Below, piece by piece: positions 31,801 through 40,060 of a DNA stretch of 44,423 nt. Under the pieces are notes generated by a model. The model was not told the DNA's origin. It did not search any database and saw only the letters and a program-made list of their open reading frames with translations. How positions within the stretch are numbered: position 1 is the first letter of the stretch; each line of letters opens with the position of its first letter. A program made the position numbers and the translations under genes. Source of the stretch: a virus; the IMG/VR virus record IMGVR_UViG_3300046507_000145, positions 1 through 44,423 of that record; one strand, 5' to 3'.

Positions 31801-32607
31801 ACCTCGGCCAACCTGAAGCGACTGCGGGCTATGGGCCTGACTGACGAGATGTCCGCGAAGGTGCAGGAAGCTCTGCGCACGACGGTGCAGTACGTCGACA
31901 GCGACGTCCGTGTTGGGAAGATCAAAGACCTCAACATGGATGCGTGGAAGCCCGAGGTGCGCAACGCCTTCGAGAACGCGCTCTGGAGAATGTCTCGCCG
32001 GCTCGTGCAGGAGAACGACTTGGGTCAAACCAACATGTTCTTCAGCAGCGACTTCGGCAAGATGATCTTCCAGTTCAGGGCGTTCATGATGGGCGCTTGG
32101 ACGAAGCAGTTCCTCTATAACTTCCACATGCGTGACTGGGAGACCTTCGTCTCTCTCTCGGCATCATCCGCGCTCGGCGCTGGCGTCTACATCGGTCAGA
32201 CCTATCTGCAATCGATCGGACGCTCGGACCAGCAGAAGTTTCTGGATGACCGGCTGTCGACCAAGAAGATCGCAGAGGCGACGTTCCAGCGCTCTGGTTG
32301 GACCTCGTGGTTTCCCAACGGCATCGACTTCGGTCGCACGCTGATGGGCTATGACCCTATGTTCGACACGCGCGCCTCCGGCACGACTGCTTCGTTCTTC
32401 AACGCTCCGTCCACTGACCTTCTCGACAAGGTCACGAAGGGTATCGGCGGTGTTGCTGAGACCGCTACGCAGGGAAGTCCGTTCACGCAGCCCGACGCTC
32501 GTCGACTGATCAACGTGCTCCCGTTCCAGAACTTCCTCCCGGCGATGTGGACCTACAACAGCTTCATCTCCAACCTCCCCGAGAAGGAGACGCGCAAACC
32601 GCGCTGA
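28825..32607 (+). CDS. gp16: Internal core protein with transglycosylase domain (T7 gp16)
   Basis: This 1260-residue protein (T7 gp16: 1318) spans the inner membrane after ejection and locally opens peptidoglycan. The N-terminal lytic transglycosylase domain has catalytic E34 in GGQESGF, followed by SGPFQFIKGTWEGLSKRNPD and the PRFTKEN segment. A hydrophobic stretch near residues 310-345 (LMGAVVDPAGWAAAALAAPV) may insert into the membrane. The remaining part is helical and ends LPEKETRKPR. Codon usage matches its neighbours. ATG 28825 follows AAGGAAATTG. A terminator follows at 32635. Confidence 0.95.
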   Translation: MAEGATPSWWGTLEEQSAKDGVNPEFLRAVGGQESGFRNIGNDTTSASGPFQFIKGTWEGLSKRNPDLALTNRYDPNQQARGIPRFTKENMDIMEGALGRRVTGGEAYLAHFLGTGDAPRVVKASDDTPVQNLVSPSSLAANPSVFGKYKTAGQLRAWSDRVSRGVSPYADGNTSAPKPATPVIDQVPPVEGAQLSSETERPPEPFTRQEVRATETKEAADAPSIASATMSAVTNESALKWAFHGDDRYVPDPNFKWSPEFYKEITKDIPQENWGYFDRAHSEDHARYLRREMDKDIEYERNMDRLGLGGSALKLMGAVVDPAGWAAAALAAPVGGVIKGGRIATVLAHAVEGGIAGVAQQTPSVLNRPTAHATDLLYAGAGGMMLGSAFGALARNPAAADLAEQGGRIGKSLMQDIEAQAIRGESSAGAAQASPRMAVRTDTYDWLGPKVDDIAPKSVFGSARYDFAAQLGTSDNTATRLLGANLVEDTVGRAKNLETPFAASETQRKTQLGFETRFMQATTANFKAWADDLGLNWAQRQAREGEFRQSVTDAMRNVDPNAEFHPSVKAQAEATSKLYADYHDLLTNPGKLDGTTRRPVLDPDVPQNPNYVPRIISREKFQDMTERFGDRQIGEFIANAVRGLNPDIDHELAGRIGRGWYKRIRDVQAGQELNGGRALFGEDVDGLRSALIDSTNMSSDEATAFIARFQKEPGEGGVARTKHRTLMDENFRGTMKDQDGAVHEVRLADMFENDSAKLFAMYNRQMSGQLAMARLRIENPTWKINPESGPQYLVDGVTKRSEWDTLMKQVASVSDEIGHDVKARDKDLTRLNFIYDTITGQGKPSNQMLRLLRDYNFIRVMNQVGFAQIADAGMLVGQAGFRAAIEGMPSLRSLWRNAKTGQVNDELARELEYITQGGTDWMRSFAGNRFDDHGENILTSSSGSLLDKAEGVLEKGKRAVNVMSFMAPVNTYLQRWAAKASLSRLINEASGATSANLKRLRAMGLTDEMSAKVQEALRTTVQYVDSDVRVGKIKDLNMDAWKPEVRNAFENALWRMSRRLVQENDLGQTNMFFSSDFGKMIFQFRAFMMGAWTKQFLYNFHMRDWETFVSLSASSALGAGVYIGQTYLQSIGRSDQQKFLDDRLSTKKIAEATFQRSGWTSWFPNGIDFGRTLMGYDPMFDTRASGTTASFFNAPSTDLLDKVTKGIGGVAETATQGSPFTQPDARRLINVLPFQNFLPAMWTYNSFISNLPEKETRKPR

Positions 32608-32634
32608 TCGCTCCACTCGCATCACGACCCAATG

Positions 32635-32670
32635 GGCCTCGCTCTTAACTGAGCGGGGCCTTTCCCTTTT
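32635..32670 (+). terminator. Intrinsic terminator between gp16 and tail fibre
   Basis: GGCCTCGCTC pairs with GAGCGGGGCC (one T-G) across TTAACT, followed by a pyrimidine run TTTCCCTTTT. It would set the fibre gene apart from the core genes. Confidence 0.8.
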
Positions 32671-32681
32671 CAGGACAGGCA

Positions 32682-35408
32682 ATGGCTCTCTCTTATGTGA
32701 AGTATACCGGCGACGGGACGACCAAGAACTTCTCGGTCACGTTCCAGTACATCGCCGCGGCGGATGTGTCCGTCACCGTCAATGGCGTTGCCGCGCCCTT
32801 TACGTGGCTCAACGAAAGCCTCATCCAGATCACGACCGCTCCGGCCAGCGGTGCACTGGTTGACATCCGTCGATCAACGGCGAAGTCAGGCGCCCTAGTC
32901 GACTTCGAGGACGCCTCGACGCTCACCTCGACCGACCTCGACACTCTGACGAACCAGCTCCTGTATCTCTCGCAGGAAGCGTTCGACACGACGCAGGACG
33001 CTCTTTTCATTCCGGGCGGACAGAACGCATTCGATGCACGTAACAGCCGCATCATCAATCTGGCTGACCCGATCAATCCGCAAGACGCGGTCACCAAGTC
33101 GTGGTTGCTCAGCACCACCGCTGGCGGCGTCATCGCTGCTGCGGCTTCGGCTGCTGCCGCCAGTGCGTCCGCTGCGGATGCTGCTGCGAATGCCTCGGCT
33201 GTCGTTGCCGCCCTCACTGACGCGGACGCCGCTCGTGATGCTGCAATCGCTGCTCGGGACGCTGCCATCGCTGCGCGCGACGCGGCAGTAGCTGCGGCCG
33301 CCTCCGCTGGGGCGCTGGGAGAGTACGACACCTACGCGCTGGCTAAGGCCGCCACCATCCCCTCGACGGCCAACTTCCTGCGCACCAAGAGCTACGCGCT
33401 GGGTCGACCGAACAGCGGTTCGGCGTACCAGAAGGTCGCCTCGAACCCCGGCATCGCCGAGCCCGCTGCGTTCCAGTCGGCTGACGGTGCGTGGTGGCTG
33501 ATGAACGAGCCGGCCCCGACGCCGCGCAAGTTCGGCGCGCTTGGCGATGGTAGCACGAACGATGTCGCCGCTGTGCAGCTCGCAATCAACCTCGTTGCTG
33601 CGATGGGCACGGGCACGCTCTGGTTCGACACCAAGAATTACGTCATCGGCGGCGCCGTTCAGACTGGCAAGATTTACCTGCTCGAATGGAAGGACGGCGT
33701 CTCGCTCGAAGGCCCCGGAGGCTTGAAGCTCGCCGACAACACCAACGTGTTGGCTGCCAAGTTCACCGCGACGTTCTCTGGGACGACGATGACGATTGCG
33801 TCTGTCATCACGCCCGGCTCGGTCACTGGTCAAATCTTCCTCAACGGCACCGGCATCCCGGTAGCGTTGCAGATCAGCAGCCAGCTCACCGGCTCCGGTC
33901 TCGCAGTCGGCGCGACCTTTCAGGTTGACCAGCCCTGCGGAACGATCGCGTCTCCCGTCACGATCTGTGCCAACAAGCGCTTCGTTGAGATGCTCGGCAA
34001 CACGGCCGGCTCACTCAACAACGTCCGTTGCGGCATCCAGTTCGACTACAACGGCCCGAACAATTGCGCCAGTCAGTCCATCTGGTCGTGGAACTCGGTC
34101 ATCAGCATCTACGCTGGTTCCAACATCACGTTCGATGGTGCGCGCTTCCTGCGCAATACCGGCTCCAACACCATCTGCCTGGGTACGCCGCTTCAGGCCG
34201 CTCCGCTCACGATCTCCAACGTCGTTATCACGAAGTGTCTGTTCGAGAATGAAGGCAACCGCCTCAACACGGCGTCGCTGGACTACTCGTCGATCTATTC
34301 GTACTGCGACGGATTGCGTGTGCTCAACTGCACGTTCCGCCTCGGCGCTTCCGTCAACGGATGCCCGTGGGAGGTCTACGGTCAGAACATCCTCGTTAGC
34401 GGCAACAGTGTTTCCGGTTACTTCAACACGGCCAACATCTGCGCTATCGCCAATCAGGTTACTCAGAACGTCCTGTTCATCGGCAACGTCATTCAGGACT
34501 GCTCTGTCGGCTTCACGCTGTGGACAATCGCCACCACGTCGAAGTTGATTGGCATCAGCATCGTCGACAACAACTTGAGCTACCTCGTCGGTTCTCCGGG
34601 TGGTCCGTACTTCGTGAACGGCATCGGTCAGGTGATCTTCAACTCCGTCCTTCGGAACATCAAGATCACTGGCAACACCGCTGAGAACCTCGACATCAGT
34701 GACACGACGAGGACCACGGACTGTATCTCTCTTCAGTGCGCTGCTGGTGTGAAGATCAGCAACAACATCTTGTACGGCTTCCCCGGTCGCGGCATCTACT
34801 GCGTCAGCGAGCTTGGTGGCGTGTACGAGATCACGCACAACGAGATGTCGTGGGTCGGCTACGGCGGCACGGTAGGTGGCAATCAGCGCACCGGTATCTG
34901 GCTTGAGTCGTCGAACCTCGGCGGCACGATGGACACCGTCATCGTCGAGGGCAACTCCATCAGCACTCAGGGAAGCTACGCGCTGACCTACGGTGTCTGG
35001 AGTGCACTCAACGCGAACGATGGTTACGTCGGTGGCAACGTTGTGTTCGGCGCGACCAACAAGATGGTCTGGACGGGCACTGGCGTGGCTGGCGTTGCGT
35101 ACACGCTGCCCAAGTCTTCGGGCTTCGTTGACGCGGCGAGCAACACTCCGTGCACGTACATGAAGACCAAGGAAGGCCTCGTCCACGTCGAAGGCGTCAT
35201 GGATACCGGGACCATCTCCGGTGCCACTACGTTCGCGACGCTGCCTGTCGGCTTCAGACCCGCGTCTCAGTTGCTCGTCATGGCCTACAACATGACGACG
35301 GACCTCTCGCAGGCCCTCATGTTGCAGAGCACTGGTGTGATTACGAACCGCGCCGGCGTCTCGACGGGCAACCGCGTCAGCTTCAGCTTCAACTTCAAGG
35401 CTGCATAA
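32682..35408 (+). CDS. gp17: Tail fibre / tailspike with T7 gp17-like attachment domain
   Basis: This 908-residue adhesin has a modular build. Residues 1-150 are the T7 gp17-type tail-attachment domain (ALSYVKYTGDGTTKNFSVTF ... INLADPINPQDAVTKSWL). Residues 155-210 are an Ala/Asp heptad-like coiled coil with AARDAAIAARDAAIAARDAA repeats. Then comes PRKFGALGDGSTNDVAAVQL, the usual entry to a right-handed parallel beta-helix, which runs to about 820. A compact C-terminal domain ends the chain (EGLVHVEGVMDTG...RVSFSFNFKAA). The beta-helix suggests polysaccharide binding or cleavage; no active site can be assigned. It sets host range. Confidence 0.92.
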   Translation: MALSYVKYTGDGTTKNFSVTFQYIAAADVSVTVNGVAAPFTWLNESLIQITTAPASGALVDIRRSTAKSGALVDFEDASTLTSTDLDTLTNQLLYLSQEAFDTTQDALFIPGGQNAFDARNSRIINLADPINPQDAVTKSWLLSTTAGGVIAAAASAAAASASAADAAANASAVVAALTDADAARDAAIAARDAAIAARDAAVAAAASAGALGEYDTYALAKAATIPSTANFLRTKSYALGRPNSGSAYQKVASNPGIAEPAAFQSADGAWWLMNEPAPTPRKFGALGDGSTNDVAAVQLAINLVAAMGTGTLWFDTKNYVIGGAVQTGKIYLLEWKDGVSLEGPGGLKLADNTNVLAAKFTATFSGTTMTIASVITPGSVTGQIFLNGTGIPVALQISSQLTGSGLAVGATFQVDQPCGTIASPVTICANKRFVEMLGNTAGSLNNVRCGIQFDYNGPNNCASQSIWSWNSVISIYAGSNITFDGARFLRNTGSNTICLGTPLQAAPLTISNVVITKCLFENEGNRLNTASLDYSSIYSYCDGLRVLNCTFRLGASVNGCPWEVYGQNILVSGNSVSGYFNTANICAIANQVTQNVLFIGNVIQDCSVGFTLWTIATTSKLIGISIVDNNLSYLVGSPGGPYFVNGIGQVIFNSVLRNIKITGNTAENLDISDTTRTTDCISLQCAAGVKISNNILYGFPGRGIYCVSELGGVYEITHNEMSWVGYGGTVGGNQRTGIWLESSNLGGTMDTVIVEGNSISTQGSYALTYGVWSALNANDGYVGGNVVFGATNKMVWTGTGVAGVAYTLPKSSGFVDAASNTPCTYMKTKEGLVHVEGVMDTGTISGATTFATLPVGFRPASQLLVMAYNMTTDLSQALMLQSTGVITNRAGVSTGNRVSFSFNFKAA

Positions 35409-35656
35409 TGGAAACGCAGACTGACGTCCGGGGTCTCGAAAGGGACCTCGGCTCGGTCGAGGGTAAGCTCGATCTCATCCTCGCCCACATCAAGGCATCC
35501 GACGAACGGCACGCTGCCCTAGAGCCCCGCGTGCGTAGCGTTGAGAACAAGCTGCTTTACTTCTCGGGCGCCGCAGCCGCCGCGTCCTTCATCCTCGCGA
35601 AGGTCGACTTCACCAAGATCGTCGCAGTCGCTCACGCTGCGGGGCTTGGTGGATGA
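35408..35656 (+). CDS. Coiled-coil protein with C-terminal membrane span, possible second holin
   Basis: This 82-residue protein starts at ATG 35408, overlapping the fibre stop (TAATG). A coiled coil (GLERDLGSVEGKLDLILAHI... RVRSVENKL) is followed by one membrane span (about 52-78: LLYFSGAAAAASFILAKVDF). The layout resembles XhlA-type haemolysin/holin proteins. It sits exactly where T7 encodes its holin 17.5. The genome has a better-organised holin-endolysin cassette at 19791, so this may be a relic, antiholin or accessory lysis protein. Confidence 0.7.
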   Translation: METQTDVRGLERDLGSVEGKLDLILAHIKASDERHAALEPRVRSVENKLLYFSGAAAAASFILAKVDFTKIVAVAHAAGLGG

Positions 35657-36087
35657 AGTCTACCTATCGCACCCGCAGGGTCGATGGGACAGACGAAGAC
35701 ATTGCTGAGACACTGCGCGAGCTGCACGACCGATGCTTCGGTGACACAGCTCCGCAGATCAATCCCGACGCAGGCTACTGGTGGCTTACCTATTGCGGTA
35801 AGTCGCCGGCCGCCTTCTGCGGGATGCTCGCCTCCCATCGCTGGGCAAACACCGGCTACCTGTATCGCGTAGGTGTTCTCGAAGAGCACCGAGGCAAAGG
35901 CCTCCAGCAACGACTGATCGCCGTCCGAGAAGCGCACGCGCGCAGGCTCGGGTGGACTCACACAATCACCGACACGACCGAGAACACTCCATCGGCCAAC
36001 TCGCTCATCCGGCGCGGCTACGTGCTGTATGACCCGAAGCAGCCGTGGAGTCTTCCGCACGCTCTCTACTGGAAGAAAGAACTCTGA
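35653..36087 (+). CDS. GNAT-family N-acetyltransferase
   Basis: This 144-residue enzyme has the GNAT core. A central strand runs into motif A, YRVGVLEEHRGKGLQQRL, with the R-G-K-G acetyl-CoA pyrophosphate loop. A helix follows (AVREAHARRLGW), then ENTPSANSLIRRGYVLYD, the typical C-terminal element. The substrate is unknown. ATG 35653 overlaps the previous stop (ATGA) and its own stop overlaps the small terminase start. T7 has no such gene here. It could modify a host or phage protein late in infection. Confidence 0.88.
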   Translation: MKSTYRTRRVDGTDEDIAETLRELHDRCFGDTAPQINPDAGYWWLTYCGKSPAAFCGMLASHRWANTGYLYRVGVLEEHRGKGLQQRLIAVREAHARRLGWTHTITDTTENTPSANSLIRRGYVLYDPKQPWSLPHALYWKKEL

Positions 36088-36317
36088 TGAAGACGACCGA
36101 CGATCTGCTCGGCGATCTTTACGACGCAACGATCAACGCGCTGCTCAAGAAGATCAAGGACGGAGAGGCGACCGCTGCCGACCTCGCTGTCGCACGCGCC
36201 ATGCTTCGCGATCAGGGCATCGCTCCCGCGAAGGGCACGCACAAGGAAACGGAGAAGCTGAAGGAGACGGTGCTGCCGTTCCCCGCGCACTCCGACGAGA
36301 ACACACTCCCTCACTAG
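36087..36317 (+). CDS. terS: Terminase small subunit (T7 gp18)
   Basis: This 76-residue protein (T7 gp18: 89) recognises concatemeric DNA and recruits the large subunit. It has the typical N-terminal helix DLLGDLYDATINALLKKIKD, then ATAADLAVARAMLRDQGI, followed by a Lys/Glu linker and a short tail ending FPAHSDENTLPH. ATG 36087 overlaps the acetyltransferase stop (TGATG). An inserted SGNH hydrolase gene separates it from the large subunit, unlike the near-adjacent arrangement of T7. Confidence 0.88.
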   Translation: MKTTDDLLGDLYDATINALLKKIKDGEATAADLAVARAMLRDQGIAPAKGTHKETEKLKETVLPFPAHSDENTLPH

Positions 36318-36326
36318 GACTATTGA

Positions 36327-37802
36327 ATGTACCTTCCTTATACTGCGGTGCAGGGACCTGTGTTCCCCGCGCCGCCCGACGTGTTCGCTGACTGCTCTAA
36401 GGGCTTCTCGGCGGGCTATGAGTGGACTGATACGTCCACCGGCATCGAATATCTCTGCCTCGACAACTCGCTGAACAACGCCACTTGGCTCGCTAAGTCC
36501 CGCGTCGGTTTCACTTCAGACCGATCGCTAGGCAGCTTGGGCGATAGCCGAGCCGCGCGGTTCTACTACAGCCTCAGCAACAACTTCGGCTTCAGCGGCT
36601 ACACCCACTTCACTTGGGGACAGGCACGATCTGGTCACCGGCTGAAGGTGATCTACAACGGCGGTCTCTCCGGCGATCGCTCGGACCAAATGCTGGCTCG
36701 CCTACCTGCGCTGCTCGCTTCCGGTGCCGGCGCTGGCTTCATCCAAATAGGCGTCAACGACATTAACTTCGCTGGCGTTGGCTACACCACCGTCAACACC
36801 ATCGGTCCCAATCAGGGCGTTGCGGTAACCACCGCTAACGTGGCTTCGATCTGCTTCCAGAACATCCAGTTCGCCGTGCTTCGAATGCTGCGCGCTGGGT
36901 TCAAGAAGATCATGGTCATGCTGGAGCCGGGTGCCGAAGTCTTCGGTACGGCCCAGATCGCTGCGGTCCTCAACCTCAACCAGATGCTCCGAGAGTTCGC
37001 GGAAGTCACCCCCGGTGTTCTTCTGTTCGATCTCTGGGCACAGATGGTTGATCCGGCTGCTTCGTCGGCATCGACGCTGCGCTTCAAGGCTGGCTATGCG
37101 GCCGAGGCTGTCGGCAGCGGCACCCACATGAGCAACCTTGGCGCCTACATGGTCGGCAAGGCCTTCGGCACCTTCCTCGCGGCGAACTTCCCCGAGCTGC
37201 CGTATCTGCCGTCGAACGTGAACGAGATCACCTCGATCACCACCAACCGACTGCTGCTCAACCCGCTGTTCATGACGACCACTGGCGGCACCGCAAGCGC
37301 TGGAGCCTCCGGCAACGTGCCTGCAAACTGGACCGCAGATCGCTCTGGCGGCAGCGGAACGCAGACGGTCGTCGTCTCGACGGGCACGCCTGCTGACGGT
37401 TCTCCGGGCATGGAGTGCATCATGGCGAGCACCTTCAGTGCCGCCGGTGATGTCACGCGCCTGCGTCAGGACCCGCTCCCGGCCAACTGGAATGTCGGCG
37501 ACATCATCGAAGGTGTTGGCAGCTTCGTCATCGACCCCGGCAGCAAACTCGCTGGCGTTCAGATGGACCTCCAGCACAACGACGGCTCGGTGACCAACTC
37601 CATCACCGACCTCAAGCCGCTCGATAACGGCGCGATCGGCACGGACGGCGGCACGTTCTTCTTCAAGACGCCTTCCTACAAGGTGCTCGCGAAGGGCGCT
37701 GGCGCGTTCCTGACCTTGCGTCTCTACGCCATCGCGTCCGCGGCCGGTACTGCCACCGTTCGCTTCCGCACGATGCAGGTGAACAAGCGGTTCGCTATGT
37801 AA
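36327..37802 (+). CDS. SGNH/GDSL hydrolase, probable virion-associated esterase
   Basis: This 491-residue protein has an N-terminal start (MYLPYTAVQGPVFPAPPDVF) like phage tail-associated carbohydrate proteins. An SGNH hydrolase domain follows: block I SLGDSRAAR with S74, block III IQIGVNDINF with N144, and block V GSGTHMSNLGAYMVG with H267. The usual Asp two or three residues before the His is not seen. A C-terminal beta-rich carbohydrate-binding-like domain (after about 310) follows. It may deacetylate or otherwise trim a surface polysaccharide. It lies between terS and terL, with a terminator after it. Confidence 0.85.
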   Translation: MYLPYTAVQGPVFPAPPDVFADCSKGFSAGYEWTDTSTGIEYLCLDNSLNNATWLAKSRVGFTSDRSLGSLGDSRAARFYYSLSNNFGFSGYTHFTWGQARSGHRLKVIYNGGLSGDRSDQMLARLPALLASGAGAGFIQIGVNDINFAGVGYTTVNTIGPNQGVAVTTANVASICFQNIQFAVLRMLRAGFKKIMVMLEPGAEVFGTAQIAAVLNLNQMLREFAEVTPGVLLFDLWAQMVDPAASSASTLRFKAGYAAEAVGSGTHMSNLGAYMVGKAFGTFLAANFPELPYLPSNVNEITSITTNRLLLNPLFMTTTGGTASAGASGNVPANWTADRSGGSGTQTVVVSTGTPADGSPGMECIMASTFSAAGDVTRLRQDPLPANWNVGDIIEGVGSFVIDPGSKLAGVQMDLQHNDGSVTNSITDLKPLDNGAIGTDGGTFFFKTPSYKVLAKGAGAFLTLRLYAIASAAGTATVRFRTMQVNKRFAM

Positions 37803-37808
37803 CACTGA

Positions 37809-37845
37809 AGAGGCCCTGAGTTCACACTTGGGGCCTCTCTCGTTT
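37809..37845 (+). terminator. Terminator-like hairpin between SGNH hydrolase and terL
   Basis: AGAGGCCC pairs perfectly with GGGCCTCT across 14 bases, followed by a weak CTCGTTT tract. It is 6 bases after the SGNH gene. Confidence 0.65.
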
Positions 37846-37859
37846 CACCAAAGGAAAGC

Positions 37860-39560
37860 ATGAAGCAAGATTTGCTGGGGAGCACATCGCTCACCCAGGC
37901 GGACAGTGTTGACCCGGTCAAGGCCGACTTCCGCAACTTCCTCTTCCTCGCATGGCAGCACCTCGGTCTGCCTGACCCGACGCCCGAGCAGTACGACATC
38001 GCGTACTACCTCCAGCACGGCCCGAAGAAGAAGATGATCATGGCCTTCCGGGGCGTGGGCAAGTCGTGGATATACGGCGCCTTCGTTTGCTGGCGGCTTC
38101 TCCGAAACCCGGACTGGAAGATCATGGTGGTGTCGGCCTCGAAGCCGTACGCCGATGCTCTGTCTCAGTTCGTCAAGCGTCTCATCGACGAGATGCCAAT
38201 CCTCCAGCACCTCAAGGCTGGCAAGGGGCAACGCGACAGTCTCATCATGTTCGATGTGGGACCGGCGCGCACCTCAAAGGACCCGAGCGTCAAATCGGTG
38301 GGCATCACCGGCCAGCTCACGGGCTCCCGCGCTGACGAGATCATCGCCGACGACATCGAGAGCTTGAACAACTCCGCGACCCAGAACGGCCGAGACTTCC
38401 TGCTGGAAGCGATCAAGGAGTTCGCCGCGGTCGCCAAGCCCGAGACCGGCTACATCACCTACCTCGGCACTCCGCAGTCGGAGATGTCGATCTACAACAC
38501 GCTCCCCGATCGCGGCTACGAAATCCGCATCTGGCCGGCGCGCATCCCCAAGGACATCGACAAGTACAAGGGACGACTCGCGCCGTTCATCCTCGACAAG
38601 ATCGCCCACGGTGCCAAGCCAGGCGAACACGTGTCACCGCGCTTCAACGACCTCGACCTCCTCGAACGCGAGGGCGAGTACGGCCGATCTGGCTTCGCTC
38701 TCCAGTTCATGCTGGACACCACGCTGTCAGACGCCGACCGCTACCCGCTGCGCGTCCGCGATCTGATCGTTGCATCCCTCGACCCCCGCATGGCCCCCGC
38801 CAAGCTCGTCTGGGGCAACAGCACCGAGAACCTGATCAACGACCTCCCGAACACCGCGCTGGTCGGAGACCGCTACCACAGCCCTCTGTGGGTCGCACAG
38901 GACATGGCCGAGTACACCGGCTCGCTCCTCGCGATCGACCCCAGTGGCCGCGGCGCGGACGAGACGACCTACTGCGTGCTCAAGATACTCCACGGCAACC
39001 TCTACCTCGTGGCCTGCGGTGGCTTCGCCAAGGGCTACGCCGAAGAGACGCTGAAGGCCCTCGCAGTGATCGCCAAGACCCACGCGGTGAACCATGTGGT
39101 GATCGAGGCCAACTTCGGTGACGGCATGTTCACCGAGCTGTTCAAGCCCGTGGTCGCCCGCATCCACCCGGTGACGTGCGAGGAGGTCAAGCACAGCGTG
39201 CAGAAGGAGCGCCGCATCTGCGACACTCTGGAACCGCTGATGAACCAGCATCGCCTCATCGTGGACCGGAAGGTGATCGAGGACGACTACAGGGGAACCG
39301 AACAGGACGCCAAGCGCGGCCTGATCTACCAGCTCACCCGCCTCACGCGCGAGAAGGGCGCCCTGAAGCACGACGACCGGGCTGACGTCCTCGCGATCGG
39401 CTGCGCCTACTGGATCGAGCACATGAGCCGGGACACCGAGCAGGCCGCTGCCGAGCACAAGGAGAAGCTCCTCGACGAGGAACTCGCCAAGTTCGCAGAG
39501 CAGGTGCTGGGCTGGAACGGGAACTCAGGTGGAACTTGGGTCAACACTGGCTTCCACTGA
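37860..39560 (+). CDS. terL: Terminase large subunit (T7 gp19)
   Basis: This 566-residue packaging motor and nuclease (T7 gp19: 586) has Walker A MAFRGVGKSW with K68 and Walker B-like DEIIADDIE. The C-terminal RNase H-like nuclease has LLAIDPSGRGADETTY, HVVIEANFGDGMF and KHDDRADVLAIG for its metal-binding acids. The N-terminal FLFLAWQHLGLPDPTPEQYD is typical of the family. ATG 37860 follows AAAGGAAAGC. It is the last rightward late gene and is followed by about 1.3 kb without + strand genes. Confidence 0.96.
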   Translation: MKQDLLGSTSLTQADSVDPVKADFRNFLFLAWQHLGLPDPTPEQYDIAYYLQHGPKKKMIMAFRGVGKSWIYGAFVCWRLLRNPDWKIMVVSASKPYADALSQFVKRLIDEMPILQHLKAGKGQRDSLIMFDVGPARTSKDPSVKSVGITGQLTGSRADEIIADDIESLNNSATQNGRDFLLEAIKEFAAVAKPETGYITYLGTPQSEMSIYNTLPDRGYEIRIWPARIPKDIDKYKGRLAPFILDKIAHGAKPGEHVSPRFNDLDLLEREGEYGRSGFALQFMLDTTLSDADRYPLRVRDLIVASLDPRMAPAKLVWGNSTENLINDLPNTALVGDRYHSPLWVAQDMAEYTGSLLAIDPSGRGADETTYCVLKILHGNLYLVACGGFAKGYAEETLKALAVIAKTHAVNHVVIEANFGDGMFTELFKPVVARIHPVTCEEVKHSVQKERRICDTLEPLMNQHRLIVDRKVIEDDYRGTEQDAKRGLIYQLTRLTREKGALKHDDRADVLAIGCAYWIEHMSRDTEQAAAEHKEKLLDEELAKFAEQVLGWNGNSGGTWVNTGFH

Positions 39561-39608
39561 GTGACCTGAGGGAAGGGACGGGAAGGCTGGTTGCCTTTGA
39601 AATCCTGA

Positions 39609-39672
39609 CCGCCTGTGCGTTTAAACCTCTACCGGGTACAAACCCTTAGGTGGACGGGAAGCGCACAGGCGG
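39609..39672 (+). other. Large hairpin after terL
   Basis: CCGCCTGTGCG (39609-39619) pairs perfectly with CGCACAGGCGG (39662-39672). Inside are ACCT/AGGT and GGGT-ACAA-ACCC. No U tract follows. It could mark a terminator, a packaging or pausing site, or RNA processing. Confidence 0.6.
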
Positions 39673-39731
39673 GCTTCCCTGAGTCTTCTAGAGGCATAGG
39701 CCCGCAGACCCCTTGTTCTGTAGGGTTTTGA

Positions 39732-39748
39732 ATTACCCCGCCCTCTAG
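39732..39748 (+). promoter_or_regulatory. Phage RNA polymerase promoter P6, phi-OR-like
   Basis: An exact ATTACCCCGCCCTCTAG, 172 bases after terL, with no + strand gene for 1.2 kb. T7 has a promoter (phi-OR) at its right end that serves replication and packaging, so this copy is likely its counterpart. Confidence 0.85.
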
Positions 39749-40060
39749 GATGCCCCCGATGATGTATATGAGAGTCACTGGTGCGGTTTCTGGGCACTGC
39801 CGTGTTTATGGTGCGGCCCGCTGGGGTTCGGCTCACGCCTCACCCCAGCCTTGTCAAGCACACCTAGGTTGCACTTAGAGTGCACTTAGGGTCCTGCCTT
39901 GTTTTCTGGAGTGCCTTCGTGCTCGTCCACACCCTCGGATAAAACCTACGAAAAATCTGAGTGGTGATCGATAGACGGCAGCGAAAATCTTCCCCCCGTG
40001 CCCGGCCTCGCGCGTGCCATTTCCCGCGCCCAGCCGCGCGTGCACCCGCCTAATACCGCG

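Noticed and set aside
33229-33300. Short tandem repeats suggesting a CRISPR or microsatellite
   Set aside because: They encode the AARDAAI repeats of the fibre coiled coil in frame. No spacers exist, and no CRISPR array was seen anywhere.
39621-39836. 71-codon minus-strand frame after terL
   Set aside because: It overlaps the large hairpin and a phage promoter, lacks a good ribosome site and has Arg/Pro-rich shadow composition.
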